Assembly (NCBI GenBank): GCA_015055665.1
Contig: SVHX01000002.1
Span: forward strand, 62,001 to 126,000
Length of the DNA stretch: 64,000 nt
Direction: 5' to 3'
Source: Clostridiales bacterium
GTDB taxonomy: Bacteria; Bacillota; Clostridia; Christensenellales; UBA1242
In this document: piece by piece, positions 1 through 9,188 of the stretch
Layout: every line of letters begins with the position of its first letter
Position numbering within the stretch: the first letter of the stretch is position 1
Program-made: the position numbers and the translations under genes
The notes under the pieces: model-generated
The model's database searches: none
The model's input: the letters and a program-made list of their open reading frames with translations, nothing else
What the model was told of the DNA's origin: nothing

Positions 1-1676
1 TCGGATTGAGCCTCGTTAATTTGTTTCTTGAGAATCTCTAGGTTGTCGTTCTGCTCATCCATTTGTTGTTGCATAATTTGCATAGCAGATGTTGTGCTAG
101 CAAGCATTTCTTTGGCTTCGGCGATACGATCTTCTACTTCGTCGCATTTCTTGTTGAGTACTTCGTTGCGGCGAACATAATTTTCTCGTATATCGTCAAT
201 GTTCTCTTCTTCGATATCTAGGTTCTTAAGGTCAGCAAGAATTCCTGCAACTTCGCGTCTAACACCCAACTCAAAGCTCTCGATATCGTGCACAACGCTC
301 ATTACTTCATCAAAGATATTAAAGTTCTCAACTTCGGCAAGGTCTTCGGGGTTAATCTTATTTTTTGTAATAGTTAGGAACATTGCAAAGTCTTGCTTGG
401 TTTTAAATGTCTGGCAGTTATTGAGTTTGTCAATAATATCCATGTTATCAAATATAGCAGACTCGAGTCTTTTGTGGTTTAGAGTAAGGTCTGCAATATT
501 GGCTTTGAGTGTGTTGCATTGTTGATTGGTTTCGGTAAGTTTGCTAGATATTTCAAGAATTTTCTCGTTAGTCTGTTTTTTGCGTTCTTTTAGTTCTGCA
601 AGAGTATTGGCTTTAAGAAGCCTTTTTTCTTCTTCGAGTTCGATAGAATTGACTTCCGATTCGAGTTCTTCAATCTTCTGATGGTTGTCAGATAGTAGGA
701 TGTTAATTCTATCGCTTTCGGCTGTTAGGTCTTCAATAAGTTGCTTGCTGGTTTCGATTATTTCGCCTAGTTGGGTTAACTCATCTACGCAAGTGTTGTA
801 TTTGTTGTTAAGTATGGTAAATTCGCCGAATTTTTCTGTATACTCGATTTGTTTTTCGATAAGGTTAATTTCTGGGATTTCACTTTGTTTAATCGATAGG
901 TTAACCTCAATATCAAGCAATTCGTCCTTGGCTGCAAGTTCTGCTTTGATAGCCTCGGCAAGTTTCTTGTCCTTGGCTATTTGTCTAGTGAGCTTGTCAA
1001 CCTGTTTGTCGGCGTCTTTAAGAACTTTCTCGGTCTTGTCAATGGTTTCTTGATTGATACCTTGGTAAACGCCGATTTTCTCCTCGAGAGTAAGTTTCTT
1101 AAGTGATACTTCGCCTTTGCGTTTCTTAAGTTTCTCGTTAAGTAAAATACCGAACTGCTCTAGGTCGAATAGCTTAGCGAGTGTTTTCTTACGAAGTGCA
1201 GGGGTGTCAGACAAGAATCTGTCGAATTCGCCTTGAGGAAGGGCCACACACTTGGTAAATTCCTTTTTGCCAATGCCGATAATTTCTAGTACTTTGGTAT
1301 TGACATTATCTGGCATCTCTGCAATGGTCTTCTTCTTACGAACGTCATTAAGAACAGCCTCTGCTTTTAGTCCGCTAGGACGAAGGTGAAAATCTCTACG
1401 GATAAAGTATCTATCCTTAGAGCCGTCAGGATTCTCCATATCAAAAGTGTACTCAACATAAGCATCCTTGGTATTAACGTTAATAACATTAGTAAGAACA
1501 TCTCTATCGGATACGCCGTATAGAGCAAGGATAATGCTGTCAAGTATAGTTGTTTTTCCGCTACCGGTTTCGCCAAAAATACCAAAAATTCTGCTTTCGG
1601 CTAATTTTTCAAAATCTATTGATTGCTCGGACACGTAACTATTAATGCCCTTAATCTTTAATTTAATCGGCCTCAT
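1..1676 (-). CDS. sbcC: SbcC-type ATPase subunit of the SbcCD nuclease (3' end outside the window)
   Basis: Rad50-like ATPase that works with SbcD to cleave DNA hairpins and blocked double-strand ends. Reading on the minus strand from the ATG at 1676, the protein opens with an SMC-type ATPase head. Residues 35-42 are the Walker A GETGSGKT, and the Q-loop/head region ALPQGEFDRFL lies near residue 125. About 400 residues of charged heptad-like coiled coil follow and run off the window edge, so 558 residues are visible. Zinc-hook and Walker B halves are not visible. The start overlaps the sbcD stop by 14 bp, which fits translational coupling. The partner gene directly upstream supports the call. 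Confidence 0.93.
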   Translation of the reverse strand, partial: MRPIKLKIKGINSYVSEQSIDFEKLAESRIFGIFGETGSGKTTILDSIILALYGVSDRDVLTNVINVNTKDAYVEYTFDMENPDGSKDRYFIRRDFHLRPSGLKAEAVLNDVRKKKTIAEMPDNVNTKVLEIIGIGKKEFTKCVALPQGEFDRFLSDTPALRKKTLAKLFDLEQFGILLNEKLKKRKGEVSLKKLTLEEKIGVYQGINQETIDKTEKVLKDADKQVDKLTRQIAKDKKLAEAIKAELAAKDELLDIEVNLSIKQSEIPEINLIEKQIEYTEKFGEFTILNNKYNTCVDELTQLGEIIETSKQLIEDLTAESDRINILLSDNHQKIEELESEVNSIELEEEKRLLKANTLAELKERKKQTNEKILEISSKLTETNQQCNTLKANIADLTLNHKRLESAIFDNMDIIDKLNNCQTFKTKQDFAMFLTITKNKINPEDLAEVENFNIFDEVMSVVHDIESFELGVRREVAGILADLKNLDIEEENIDDIRENYVRRNEVLNKKCDEVEDRIAEAKEMLASTTSAMQIMQQQMDEQNDNLEILKKQINEAQS

Positions 1677-2901
1677 ATAATCCCTCCGACATTAGACTTA
1701 GGAATAATTCTTTGATATCGTCATCAGGCTCTGCACCTGTGCGAGATTTAACAAAATGCTCGAAGATTTCGGCGTTGGTAAGGTCTTTTTTGCTAATGAT
1801 TTCAGAAGATGCTTTGGCTTCGTTGGTAATAACAGATAGAGTTACTAGGTTAGGGTGTCTTTGTCTAAGATTCTTTAGGTCGCTAGGGGTAACATACGGA
1901 GTGTACTCGCTATTGTCTACCTCAGCGTCGATATTATCAACATTTTCGATAACAATCTTGATAAGGTCGTCAGGATTGTTGTCTAGCATCTTGTGGGCAG
2001 AGCTAACCGAATTAACGGTAAACTTCTTGAGGAGCTTAACGTTAAGTGGTTGCCTAATAATATTCTGAACGCCGGTATTATCTATATCTGCAATAATTAC
2101 ATTAGTAGGGCTGTCGTTATTAATGGAGAAGAACTGGTTAATAAGAGCACCAGAATAGAATATATTGCGTTCTTTGTTAACGGCAGTTGCTTGGTGGATG
2201 TGTCCAAGAGCGGTGTAGTGAGATTTGTTGTGGAACAACTTCTGGTCAACGAAATTAAAGGTTGTGCTTAGATTTGTGTAATTAAGCACTTCGTCCTGAG
2301 TGAGTCCAACGCCAAAGCTCATAACGTGAGCCATTGTGATATTGATAGTGTCGTCGCGGAATTGCGATACACCCGGTTTAAGCCACTCTTCTACCTTGTC
2401 TTGGAAAGACTGACCTTCGCGTTTAATCTCGTTATACCTGTAATATGATGGGTATGGCAAAAGTGCAAGCACGCACTTCTCGCCCTTGCTAGTTTCGAAC
2501 TCGATAAATCCTTTGCCAGACCTAGTAGCCCAAATATTTGTGCCTTGTCTGCTATTATCGATTGAAATATTATCAATATTACCAACTAGATAAATACCAA
2601 ATTTGTCTGCAAAAATATTAGCGTTGCTAAGACGCTTAGGGTCGTCGTGGTTGCCGGCAATGGCAACTACTGCACACTCTCCATTACGGGAAAGCTCTAC
2701 TACGGTTTTATAAAAAAGCTCTTCATCCTCGGCACTAGGAACAATGTTGTTGTATATATCGCCAGCGATAAGAACCATATCTACATTGTAATTTTTGGCG
2801 TGCTCGACAACCTGTTTAAGGGCATCTTTCTGCTCGTTGAATCTATCTAGGTCATCAGTTTTTGCACCAATATGCCAATCTGCTGTATGCAAAATTCTCA
2901 T
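1663..2901 (-). CDS. sbcD: SbcD-type Mre11-like nuclease subunit
   Basis: Metallophosphoesterase subunit of the SbcCD complex, with exo- and endonuclease activity on DNA ends and hairpins. All phosphoesterase motifs are visible in the 412 residues: DWH (D8, H10), GD (D48), GNHD (N84-H85-D86) and, further on, the GHIHQ metal-binding motif. Length matches the family (about 370-420 residues). The ATG at 2901 is preceded by GGAGAAC at a somewhat long spacing. It is the first gene of a two-gene operon with sbcC. The C-terminal ~120 residues are the usual variable capping domain that contacts SbcC. Confidence 0.95.
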   Translation of the reverse strand: MRILHTADWHIGAKTDDLDRFNEQKDALKQVVEHAKNYNVDMVLIAGDIYNNIVPSAEDEELFYKTVVELSRNGECAVVAIAGNHDDPKRLSNANIFADKFGIYLVGNIDNISIDNSRQGTNIWATRSGKGFIEFETSKGEKCVLALLPYPSYYRYNEIKREGQSFQDKVEEWLKPGVSQFRDDTINITMAHVMSFGVGLTQDEVLNYTNLSTTFNFVDQKLFHNKSHYTALGHIHQATAVNKERNIFYSGALINQFFSINNDSPTNVIIADIDNTGVQNIIRQPLNVKLLKKFTVNSVSSAHKMLDNNPDDLIKIVIENVDNIDAEVDNSEYTPYVTPSDLKNLRQRHPNLVTLSVITNEAKASSEIISKKDLTNAEIFEHFVKSRTGAEPDDDIKELFLSLMSEGLYEAD

Positions 2902-2937
2902 ATTATTCTAGTTCTCCATTTTTCATTTTTCGTTTTT

Positions 2938-2965
2938 ATTTTACCATATTATTAATTATATTCAA
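2938..2965 (-). promoter_or_regulatory. Putative sigma-A promoter for sbcD-sbcC
   Basis: On the minus strand TTGAAT (2965-2960) and TAAAAT (2943-2938) are 16 bp apart, with TGG just before the -10 (extended -10 character). It lies about 37 bp upstream of the sbcD start. Seen in sequence only; no other candidate in this AT-rich divergent spacer is better. Confidence 0.5.
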
Positions 2966-3129
2966 AATATATAGCGTTACTTTTGCTTATTTTTTTATAA
3001 CTTTTTAAATTGCTAAAAGTAGGGGTTGTGGTTGTGTTGTGTGGTTATACTAATATAACAAGTAGTCCACATTGGGAGTGTGAACAAAATATGGGTAACT
3101 TGCAAAAAATCAAAACATCAAAAAATATA

Positions 3130-3158
3130 TTGAAACATAGTGATTTTTGTGCTAGAAT
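3130..3158 (+). promoter_or_regulatory. Putative sigma-A promoter for dnaD-dnaC
   Basis: TTGAAA (3130-3135), a 17-bp spacer and TAGAAT (3153-3158), with TGC before the -10 (extended -10). The predicted start near 3165 gives a short leader containing the AGGAGG Shine-Dalgarno sequence at about 3180 and the GTG start at 3190. Confidence 0.6.
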
Positions 3159-3189
3159 AGATGATGAAGATATTATATAGGAGGACAGC

Positions 3190-4638
3190 GTGGCTTTTTG
3201 TGAATTCTCAAGTGAGGTGGTTGCTAGTACATCAACGCAGATAGATAATTTCTTTTTATCAGAATTTTTACCACAACTAGATGGTACATACGTTAAGGTG
3301 TATCTGTATGGATTGTATAAGTGTTCGGCAAGCAAGGATAATACGCTAGCGGGTTTTGCAAAATCATTGCAAATGAGCGAAGATGATGTTATAAGTGTAT
3401 TCTATTACTTGCAAGAATTGGGACTAGTTAATGTAATTAATATTGAGCCTATCATGATAAGATACTTGCCTCCTAAAAATGCAACAATCAAGATGAAGAA
3501 GTATAATGTAGATAAGTATTCGGGATTTAATATATCTGCTCAGGAATTAATTGGAAGTAAGATGCTTACTCCTAGGGAACTTGAAGAGTTCTATTATCTA
3601 ATTGAGAATCTTCATATGGAGAAAGAGGCTGTGCTCAAAATTATTGAGTATTGTGTTCGCATCAAGGGCAAGAGTGCTTCTGTAAGCTACATAATGGCGG
3701 TGGCTAAGAACTGGGCATATGATGGTGTATTAACTAGCGAAGATGTGGATACAAGACTAGAAGAACAAGAGCGTGTAACAGGAGATATCGTCCTTGTACT
3801 TAAGAGTATGGGTATTAAGAGGCAGGCTAGTGTTGATGAATATCAGATGTATCTAACATGGACTAAGGGCATGGATATACCATTAGAAATAATTGTACAT
3901 ATTGCTAAGAAGTGTAAGTGCAAGACTTTCTCTAGGCTTAACGAAATGGTACAGAAATGTTATTCAAGCAGGGTGCTAAGTGTTAAGGAAATTGATGAGT
4001 ATATTGAATCTTTGGAAGAGATGTATTTCCTTGCCAAAGAGGTTGTTAAGAAACTTGGACTCTGGTATGATAATCTCGAAACGGTTGTTGATACATATGT
4101 GGTTAATTGGTGCAATATGGGCTTTGAGAAAGATGCGATTATTAGGCTTGCAGATTACGCCTTTAGGAGTAATATTAGAACACTAGATGGGTTTAATAAC
4201 AACATTAATTCTATGTATAGGCTGGGTGTGCTAACAAGTGCAGGTGTTGACGGTTATATAGACGATATTGCCAAGCTTGACGGGGTTATTGTCAAAATGT
4301 TGCACGAATTGGGAATTGAAAGAAGTGTTGTTTCGAGTGATAGAAACATGTATAAGATATGGGTGTATGAGTGGAACTTGAGTCAAGACATTATAGATTA
4401 TGCGGTGTCGATATCTAGAGGAAAATATCTAGCATTGCAGTATCTTAATAGAGTTCTTTCCGAATATCATGTTGGTGGTGTTAAGACCAAGGCTGAGGCG
4501 GAGAAATTTAAATTGTCTTTCGTTGCATCTGATACAAAGAAGTCGGCGTCCACTGCTCCAAAGTCAGCGAAGAAAAGAGAGTACTCCAAGTCAGAGCTTG
4601 ATAGCCTGTTTGATGATATTACAGAAATTAAGATTTAG
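3190..4638 (+). CDS. DnaD/DnaB-like primosome protein with four C-terminal repeats
   Basis: Replication-initiation/restart protein of the DnaD-DnaB superfamily, which helps load the replicative helicase. The GTG start has a good AGGAGG five to six bases upstream. Residues ~20-95 form the winged-helix-like N-terminal domain. After that, four consecutive helical blocks of the DnaB_2/DDBH2 type can be aligned by eye (about 124-190, 199-270, 280-357, 366-440), each ending in an aromatic-rich helix followed by a GVLT/RVLS-like turn. The last 17 residues form a short acidic tail, a feature also seen in other clostridial DnaD proteins. Bacillus DnaD has one DDBH2 block and DnaB two, so four is unusual. 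dnaC follows after 17 bp, supporting a primosome role. Confidence 0.85.
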   Translation: MAFCEFSSEVVASTSTQIDNFFLSEFLPQLDGTYVKVYLYGLYKCSASKDNTLAGFAKSLQMSEDDVISVFYYLQELGLVNVINIEPIMIRYLPPKNATIKMKKYNVDKYSGFNISAQELIGSKMLTPRELEEFYYLIENLHMEKEAVLKIIEYCVRIKGKSASVSYIMAVAKNWAYDGVLTSEDVDTRLEEQERVTGDIVLVLKSMGIKRQASVDEYQMYLTWTKGMDIPLEIIVHIAKKCKCKTFSRLNEMVQKCYSSRVLSVKEIDEYIESLEEMYFLAKEVVKKLGLWYDNLETVVDTYVVNWCNMGFEKDAIIRLADYAFRSNIRTLDGFNNNINSMYRLGVLTSAGVDGYIDDIAKLDGVIVKMLHELGIERSVVSSDRNMYKIWVYEWNLSQDIIDYAVSISRGKYLALQYLNRVLSEYHVGGVKTKAEAEKFKLSFVASDTKKSASTAPKSAKKREYSKSELDSLFDDITEIKI

Positions 4639-4655
4639 TATTAGTAGGTGATAAT

Positions 4656-5579
4656 ATGAACGCAAAACAAATTGCAGAGAAGACAATCCTAAAGCGAAAG
4701 TTGTATGCCGAAGAGGTAGCTGATAGAAATGTTACAGCGGCTTTGAAGGATGAAGAGGTTAAGTGTTTGTTTGTAAAGTGCAAGAAGCTTGTTGTCGAGA
4801 TTGCTAAGATTGATGTTGCTGGCGGAGATAGCAAAGATAAGCGTAAGGAATATAACGAAGCTAGAGAGCTTATGGCAGATGTTCTAAAGTCCATAGGCAT
4901 AGATAAGGCTACATTAAGACCGCAGTATACTTGTACAAAGTGCAAGGATATGGGGTATGTTGGTGGTCGTATGTGTGAGTGTCTTAAACGAGAAATTAGT
5001 CAGGAGCGAGTTAGACAAAGCGGTATTGATATTAGCGGTATGGCTAAGTTTGATGGAGATTATTCGGTGTTCAAGAGTTCGGCTAAGGTTAAGACTCTTT
5101 ATGATAGCATGAAGAAGTTTGTCGAAGGGATAGAGAACACTGTTATTGACAATGTTCTTATACTAGGTAATACAGGTGTTGGTAAGACTCATCTTATGGA
5201 GTGCATGGCAACTCATGCTATTATGATAGGACGTGATATAAAGTACACAACAGCATTTAACTTTAATCAAGATATGCTTAAATTTCATTGTGCTAAGATG
5301 GAAGATAAGACTGATATTATGGATGAGTACCTAAAGTGTGATATCTTATTTATAGATGATCTTGGTACAGAGAATAAGATAAATAATGTTACTGATGAGT
5401 ACTTATATTCTATAATCAATGAGCGTATGCAGAATCATAAGAAGATTGTAATTACAACTAATCTTGACTTTGGTCAGATACAAGATGTGTATGGCGAGAG
5501 GATTTTCTCAAGGCTAATGCATAAAAAACACAGTCTTAAGATTAACTTCGAAGGTGAGGATCTTAGACTTAAGAAATAG
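4656..5579 (+). CDS. dnaC: DnaC/DnaI-type helicase loader ATPase
   Basis: AAA+ helicase loader (DnaI/DnaC family) predicted to load the replicative helicase with the DnaD protein encoded just upstream. The 307 residues show an N-terminal helical region, a zinc-binding Cys cluster (C93, C96, C107, C109), Walker A GNTGVGKTH at 171-179, Walker B LFIDD at 231-235, sensor-1 ITTN at 266-269 and a C-terminal arginine in ERIFSRL. Length and order match DnaI. It is the second gene of the operon, ended by a strong bidirectional terminator. Confidence 0.92.
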   Translation: MNAKQIAEKTILKRKLYAEEVADRNVTAALKDEEVKCLFVKCKKLVVEIAKIDVAGGDSKDKRKEYNEARELMADVLKSIGIDKATLRPQYTCTKCKDMGYVGGRMCECLKREISQERVRQSGIDISGMAKFDGDYSVFKSSAKVKTLYDSMKKFVEGIENTVIDNVLILGNTGVGKTHLMECMATHAIMIGRDIKYTTAFNFNQDMLKFHCAKMEDKTDIMDEYLKCDILFIDDLGTENKINNVTDEYLYSIINERMQNHKKIVITTNLDFGQIQDVYGERIFSRLMHKKHSLKINFEGEDLRLKK

Positions 5580-5607
5580 TGTTGTACTAATTGTGAGTAC
5601 TAAGCAT

Positions 5608-5647
5608 AAAAAATAAGCACGGCAATATAATGCTGTGCTTATTTTTT
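5608..5647. terminator. Bidirectional intrinsic terminator between dnaC and the SpoU gene
   Basis: A near-perfect hairpin whose arms are AAAAAATAAGCACGGCA and its complement (one G-T wobble), with loop ATATAA. A-tract and T-tract flanks let it act on both strands. It serves dnaC (plus) and the convergent methyltransferase gene (minus), whose stop codon overlaps the distal arm. Confidence 0.9.
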
Positions 5648-6365
5648 AATTATTGGTTTTGTTAAATTCGTATAGTGCTATACCTACTGACATTGAAAGG
5701 TTTAGGCTATCTATCTCGTGGGAGTGCTTGATAAGTAGTGGTGTGCCAATCTTAAGGAATTTGTCGTCCAGTCCATGTGCTTCGTTGCCAAATGCTAGGG
5801 TATGAGGAAATTTCTTAAATTCGAGTTCTTGCAATGTGTGTTCGGCATTGAGCATAAAAGGATACATCTGATTGTGATTAATCTTGATATAATCTTCTAC
5901 GCTATCGAATAATTCAATATTGATTGAGAAGATTGATCCCATACTTGCTCTAATTACCTTGGGGTCGAAAACATCTATGCTAGGCTTAATGATGCTAAGA
6001 TTCTTGTAGCCAAATCCGAGCATTACTCTAATAATAGTTCCAAGGTTTCCCATGTCGCTAGGGTTGCAAAGTAATACTTGATTGGCGTTGTGGTCAACTG
6101 GATTGTGATACTTTTCAAATACTCCAATTATATATACGTTGCCTTTGCCACTGAGCTTCTCAACTAGCTTGCTGTCGTGGGTAATCTTAATATTGTGATC
6201 TCTTGAAATAGAGAGTATGTTGTCTACAATCTCTGTTTGTTTGATTTTATCGTGTAGTAATATTTCACGAACGTTATCTGGTTTGTGAGTAAGCAACTCG
6301 TATGTTGGAAAGCCTCCGTATGTGAAGCTAAATGCACTATCTTTAGAATAGGTTTTGTATCCCAT
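5646..6365 (-). CDS. TrmH/SpoU-family RNA 2'-O-ribose methyltransferase
   Basis: SPOUT-class methyltransferase that modifies a ribose 2'-OH in tRNA or rRNA; the exact target cannot be read from sequence. The three SpoU motifs are clear: motif 1 around MGNLGTIIR, motif 2 LAFGNEAHGL and motif 3 SLNLSMSVGIALYEF near the C-terminus, which form the trefoil knot and SAM site. I chose the ATG at 6365 because AAAGGA precedes it; an ATG at 6428 would add 21 residues but has no Shine-Dalgarno sequence. The N-terminal part is the substrate-binding (SpoU_sub_bind-like) domain. It is last in a minus-strand run of RNA-modification and nucleotide genes. Confidence 0.87.
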   Translation of the reverse strand: MGYKTYSKDSAFSFTYGGFPTYELLTHKPDNVREILLHDKIKQTEIVDNILSISRDHNIKITHDSKLVEKLSGKGNVYIIGVFEKYHNPVDHNANQVLLCNPSDMGNLGTIIRVMLGFGYKNLSIIKPSIDVFDPKVIRASMGSIFSINIELFDSVEDYIKINHNQMYPFMLNAEHTLQELEFKKFPHTLAFGNEAHGLDDKFLKIGTPLLIKHSHEIDSLNLSMSVGIALYEFNKTNN

Positions 6366-6453
6366 TGTTATATTGTCCTTTGGTGTTAATTTGATTATTA
6401 TTGTCTTTAATTGTGTGATAGTTGTCATAAACTAGTATGTTTATGTCAAAATG

Positions 6454-7392
6454 TTATTTGTTAAACATATTATTGTCTTCGAGAATAATCTTGATAATTT
6501 CCTTCTTGAGAGAGTTGTCCATTGGAGCACCAGATGCCTTGACGTGGCCACCGCCTCCATAGATTGTTGCGATTTCTCCAACGTTAACATTGTCCTTATT
6601 GCATCTAAATGATATGCCTTGTTGCATATTGATTAGTACAACGAAGTCAATGCAGTAGGAGTACTTCTCTGCCAAGTAATTGCCGAGTAGGCTTCTATGT
6701 TGCTCTGCAAATACAATGCCACAAGGATGACCGCAAAGGGTTGCGTGGAACATTGTTTTCTCGCTCTCTTCTAGATATCTCTTAATTCGTTTTTGCTCGA
6801 CTTCGAGAAGATATAATTGACTATCTGTGAACTTAAATTCTTGATTATTTTTTAAAAAATCGGTAAACGTGAGTATATACTCTTCACGGCCTAGGATGTT
6901 AAGAAGGTCGCTAAGTTTGTTGGCGTCTTGATTATTGGTTTTTGCCCAGTCCCAGGTATCGCTTAATCTAACAAGTTCGGTATAATCTCTAAGAGATGGT
7001 TTGTCAAAAATTTCCGGGTATTTGCTTACTAGGAACTTATAGAATAGAGATGTTGCACACTCGTTGACTCCTTGGTCATTGGTGCTTATCGCTGTCGCGA
7101 AAGGGTAGTTGTTGGCAACAAGGTTAAGTGCGTGATGATCAAATGCAAAAAATTTATCATCATACCCCGTGCTCATTATTAGTTCGCAAGTTTCTTTGTC
7201 TAGAGTAAGGTCCGTTATATATATCTCATCATAATTTTTGTAAGATTTGTTCTGTATGATTTCTTTTACTTTAGGGCAAATATCGTTTGCGTTGAGCAAG
7301 CATACATCTAGGTTTGGTCTAATAAGATTAAGGAAGATAACGGGGGATAGCCCGTCGATATCTGCCTTGTGGGATAAAATTAATGTCTTCAT
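6454..7392 (-). CDS. DHH/DHHA1-family phosphoesterase
   Basis: Mn-dependent phosphoesterase of the DHH superfamily, related to nano-RNases and RecJ-like enzymes. Motifs in order: SHKADIDGLS at the N-terminus (metal ligands), DLTL near residue 60, the signature FDHHALN near 100, and the C-terminal DHHA1 motif GGGGHVKASG, which binds the substrate's 5' end. At 312 residues it matches NrnA-like proteins in size. The ATG has AAGGAG five bases upstream, overlapping the rsmF stop region, so it is co-transcribed with rsmF. Substrate (nanoRNA, pAp or cyclic dinucleotide) is unknown. Confidence 0.85.
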   Translation of the reverse strand: MKTLILSHKADIDGLSPVIFLNLIRPNLDVCLLNANDICPKVKEIIQNKSYKNYDEIYITDLTLDKETCELIMSTGYDDKFFAFDHHALNLVANNYPFATAISTNDQGVNECATSLFYKFLVSKYPEIFDKPSLRDYTELVRLSDTWDWAKTNNQDANKLSDLLNILGREEYILTFTDFLKNNQEFKFTDSQLYLLEVEQKRIKRYLEESEKTMFHATLCGHPCGIVFAEQHRSLLGNYLAEKYSYCIDFVVLINMQQGISFRCNKDNVNVGEIATIYGGGGHVKASGAPMDNSLKKEIIKIILEDNNMFNK

Positions 7393-7401
7393 ATAAGCTC
7401 C

Positions 7402-8760
7402 TTATTTGTTGAGTCGTAAGTTTTTTGGATAATAATTTTTTAACTTGCCTTGTGTTAGTTTGCCTCCACCTAGAGCAATTCCATAAGTAGTTACTACGCA
7501 CACTCCTGTTGTATCGGAAGTAATTTCGAGTTCTTCGCCTCTTAGGTAGTGGTCTACTTGTGACAAGTTAAGGTCTATATGGTTATTGAATAGATTGCTA
7601 TAGGCATGATAGAATTCGTGAGCAATTTTCAAATTGCCTCTTTCGATATTGCCCATAAGTACACCAATGCTTACAACGTTAAGGCCTTTTAGATTGAGTG
7701 TAATATCTGGCACAACATAATAATTGTCGTTGCGTTTAAGTATGTCTAGGTGTGAGATGTCTGCAATATCTTTAAATGCTTTACTAATAATCTCCACGTC
7801 TTTCTTGTAGATTGGCTCGTATCCTGGGATGATATTTTTTGCAAAGTATTCTTCTGTATCCGGTTCGATATTGGTAAGCAATGCCATGAATTGTCCTTCG
7901 CCATCAAATAGATGCGGATATCTCCTACGACACAATGTAGTATTTGTGTGCGTGTCGATATCTACGCCCGCTACTGTGACACTATCTAGTCGAGGGCAAG
8001 GGGTTAGTTGGTAGTTAGTATGATTGTCTATAAAAGCTTTGACAACTTCTTCGTTCTCACGAGTGTCATAAGTGCAAGTAGAATATACTAATTTGCCACC
8101 GGGTTTGAGAAGGCCTGCGATACTATTAAGTATGTTAATTTGTCTACGAGAATTGGTTTCGATTGATGAATTGTTGTATGCGTTAAAGTCGAAGTTGTCT
8201 TTGCGGAACATGCCTTCTCCGCCACAAGGAGCATCAACAAGTATGCGGTCAAATTTCATATTAAGTAGGCTGAAGTCCTGAGGGTTATTGCAAGTAATGG
8301 CAAAGTTCTTAAATCCCATTTTTGTAAGGTTTTCATATAAGATCTTGGCTCTATTGTACACAATCTCGTTGGAAATTAGGAATCCTGTTCCGTTGAGTTT
8401 CTCTAGTATCTGAATAGACTTTCCGCCTGGGGCGGAGCATAAATCTAGCACAATATCCCCTGGTTGAATATCCAACATTTCTACAGGATACATGGCACTA
8501 GGCTCTTGCGAATATATAATTCCTAGATGGCTTAGTATGTGGTTACCAATCTTGAGATCTTTTGTGTAATACCCGTTAGATACTTGGGGGATAGGTGTAG
8601 TGGAAAAATCGGCAAGAGTAACAAAGTCTTGACCGTTGAGTCTGCCGGTATTAACTGTAATGCCTTTCTGCGAAGGTGACTCGAGGGCATTAAAAAACTT
8701 AGGCGATTCGTCGCCTAATAAATTCTGCATTTTGGTAATAAAATCTTGGTTAAATTGCAT
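7402..8760 (-). CDS. rsmF: RsmF-like 16S rRNA (cytosine-5) methyltransferase
   Basis: RsmB/RsmF/NOP2-type SAM methyltransferase for m5C in rRNA. Visible motifs are the SAM site DLCSAPGGKS, the motif IV catalytic region DAPCGGEGMF (cysteine) and the motif VI YSTCTYD (second, nucleophilic cysteine). The ~180-residue C-terminal extension after the catalytic core is the RsmF-type substrate domain. 452 residues is the usual Firmicutes RsmF length. AAGGATC lies before the ATG. Other m5C enzymes of this family (RsmB, NSUN-like) usually carry an N-terminal NusB-like domain, which is absent here. Confidence 0.88.
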   Translation of the reverse strand: MQFNQDFITKMQNLLGDESPKFFNALESPSQKGITVNTGRLNGQDFVTLADFSTTPIPQVSNGYYTKDLKIGNHILSHLGIIYSQEPSAMYPVEMLDIQPGDIVLDLCSAPGGKSIQILEKLNGTGFLISNEIVYNRAKILYENLTKMGFKNFAITCNNPQDFSLLNMKFDRILVDAPCGGEGMFRKDNFDFNAYNNSSIETNSRRQINILNSIAGLLKPGGKLVYSTCTYDTRENEEVVKAFIDNHTNYQLTPCPRLDSVTVAGVDIDTHTNTTLCRRRYPHLFDGEGQFMALLTNIEPDTEEYFAKNIIPGYEPIYKKDVEIISKAFKDIADISHLDILKRNDNYYVVPDITLNLKGLNVVSIGVLMGNIERGNLKIAHEFYHAYSNLFNNHIDLNLSQVDHYLRGEELEITSDTTGVCVVTTYGIALGGGKLTQGKLKNYYPKNLRLNK

Positions 8761-8768
8761 ATTGATCC

Positions 8769-9188
8769 TTAGTTTTTCTCGTCTTCTCTTTTGTATGGGT
8801 AAGGAAGTAGATCTTTGGCCTTTACTTTTAGAACTATATCTTTGTCTACATCTTCAACTATTACGTTGGCATCTAGTTCCAATTTGTCAAATAAATATCT
8901 ACATACTCCACAAGGAGAAACAACTCTTGTTGTTCCGTCTTCGTTCATTTTAACTGCAACAAGTGTATCAAAGGCTCTCTCTCCACAAGAAAATGCGTTA
9001 GCGATAGCAACTTGTTCGCTACATATAGAGTGAGATGTTTGGATATTAATACCCTTGTAAATATTTCCTGATGCTGCCCTTAGTGCACATCCAACTAAGC
9101 ATGTTTCGTCTGTTCGCAGGTCGGTATTACTTAATACAATCTGTGTTGCAATTTCGATTAGTTCTTCGTCTGCTTTTGTGATCTTCAT
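8769..9188 (-). CDS. cdd: Cytidine deaminase
   Basis: Zinc enzyme converting (deoxy)cytidine to (deoxy)uridine in pyrimidine salvage. Zinc ligands and catalytic base are in place: C56-x-E58 (the catalytic glutamate) and PCGVC with C93 and C96. The length of 139 residues is standard for the small tetrameric form. The usual CAE is CSE here, a mild variation. The ATG overlaps the upstream Nudix-MazG gene by 4 bp (ATGA), so the two are translationally coupled and likely act together on the nucleotide pool. Confidence 0.93.
   Translation of the reverse strand: MKITKADEELIEIATQIVLSNTDLRTDETCLVGCALRAASGNIYKGINIQTSHSICSEQVAIANAFSCGERAFDTLVAVKMNEDGTTRVVSPCGVCRYLFDKLELDANVIVEDVDKDIVLKVKAKDLLPYPYKREDEKN

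Noticed and set aside
199..1053. Plus-strand frames of 108 and 122 codons opposite sbcC
   Set aside because: Antisense to a gene with clear SbcC motifs; they lack ribosome sites and have Ser/Leu-rich shadow composition.
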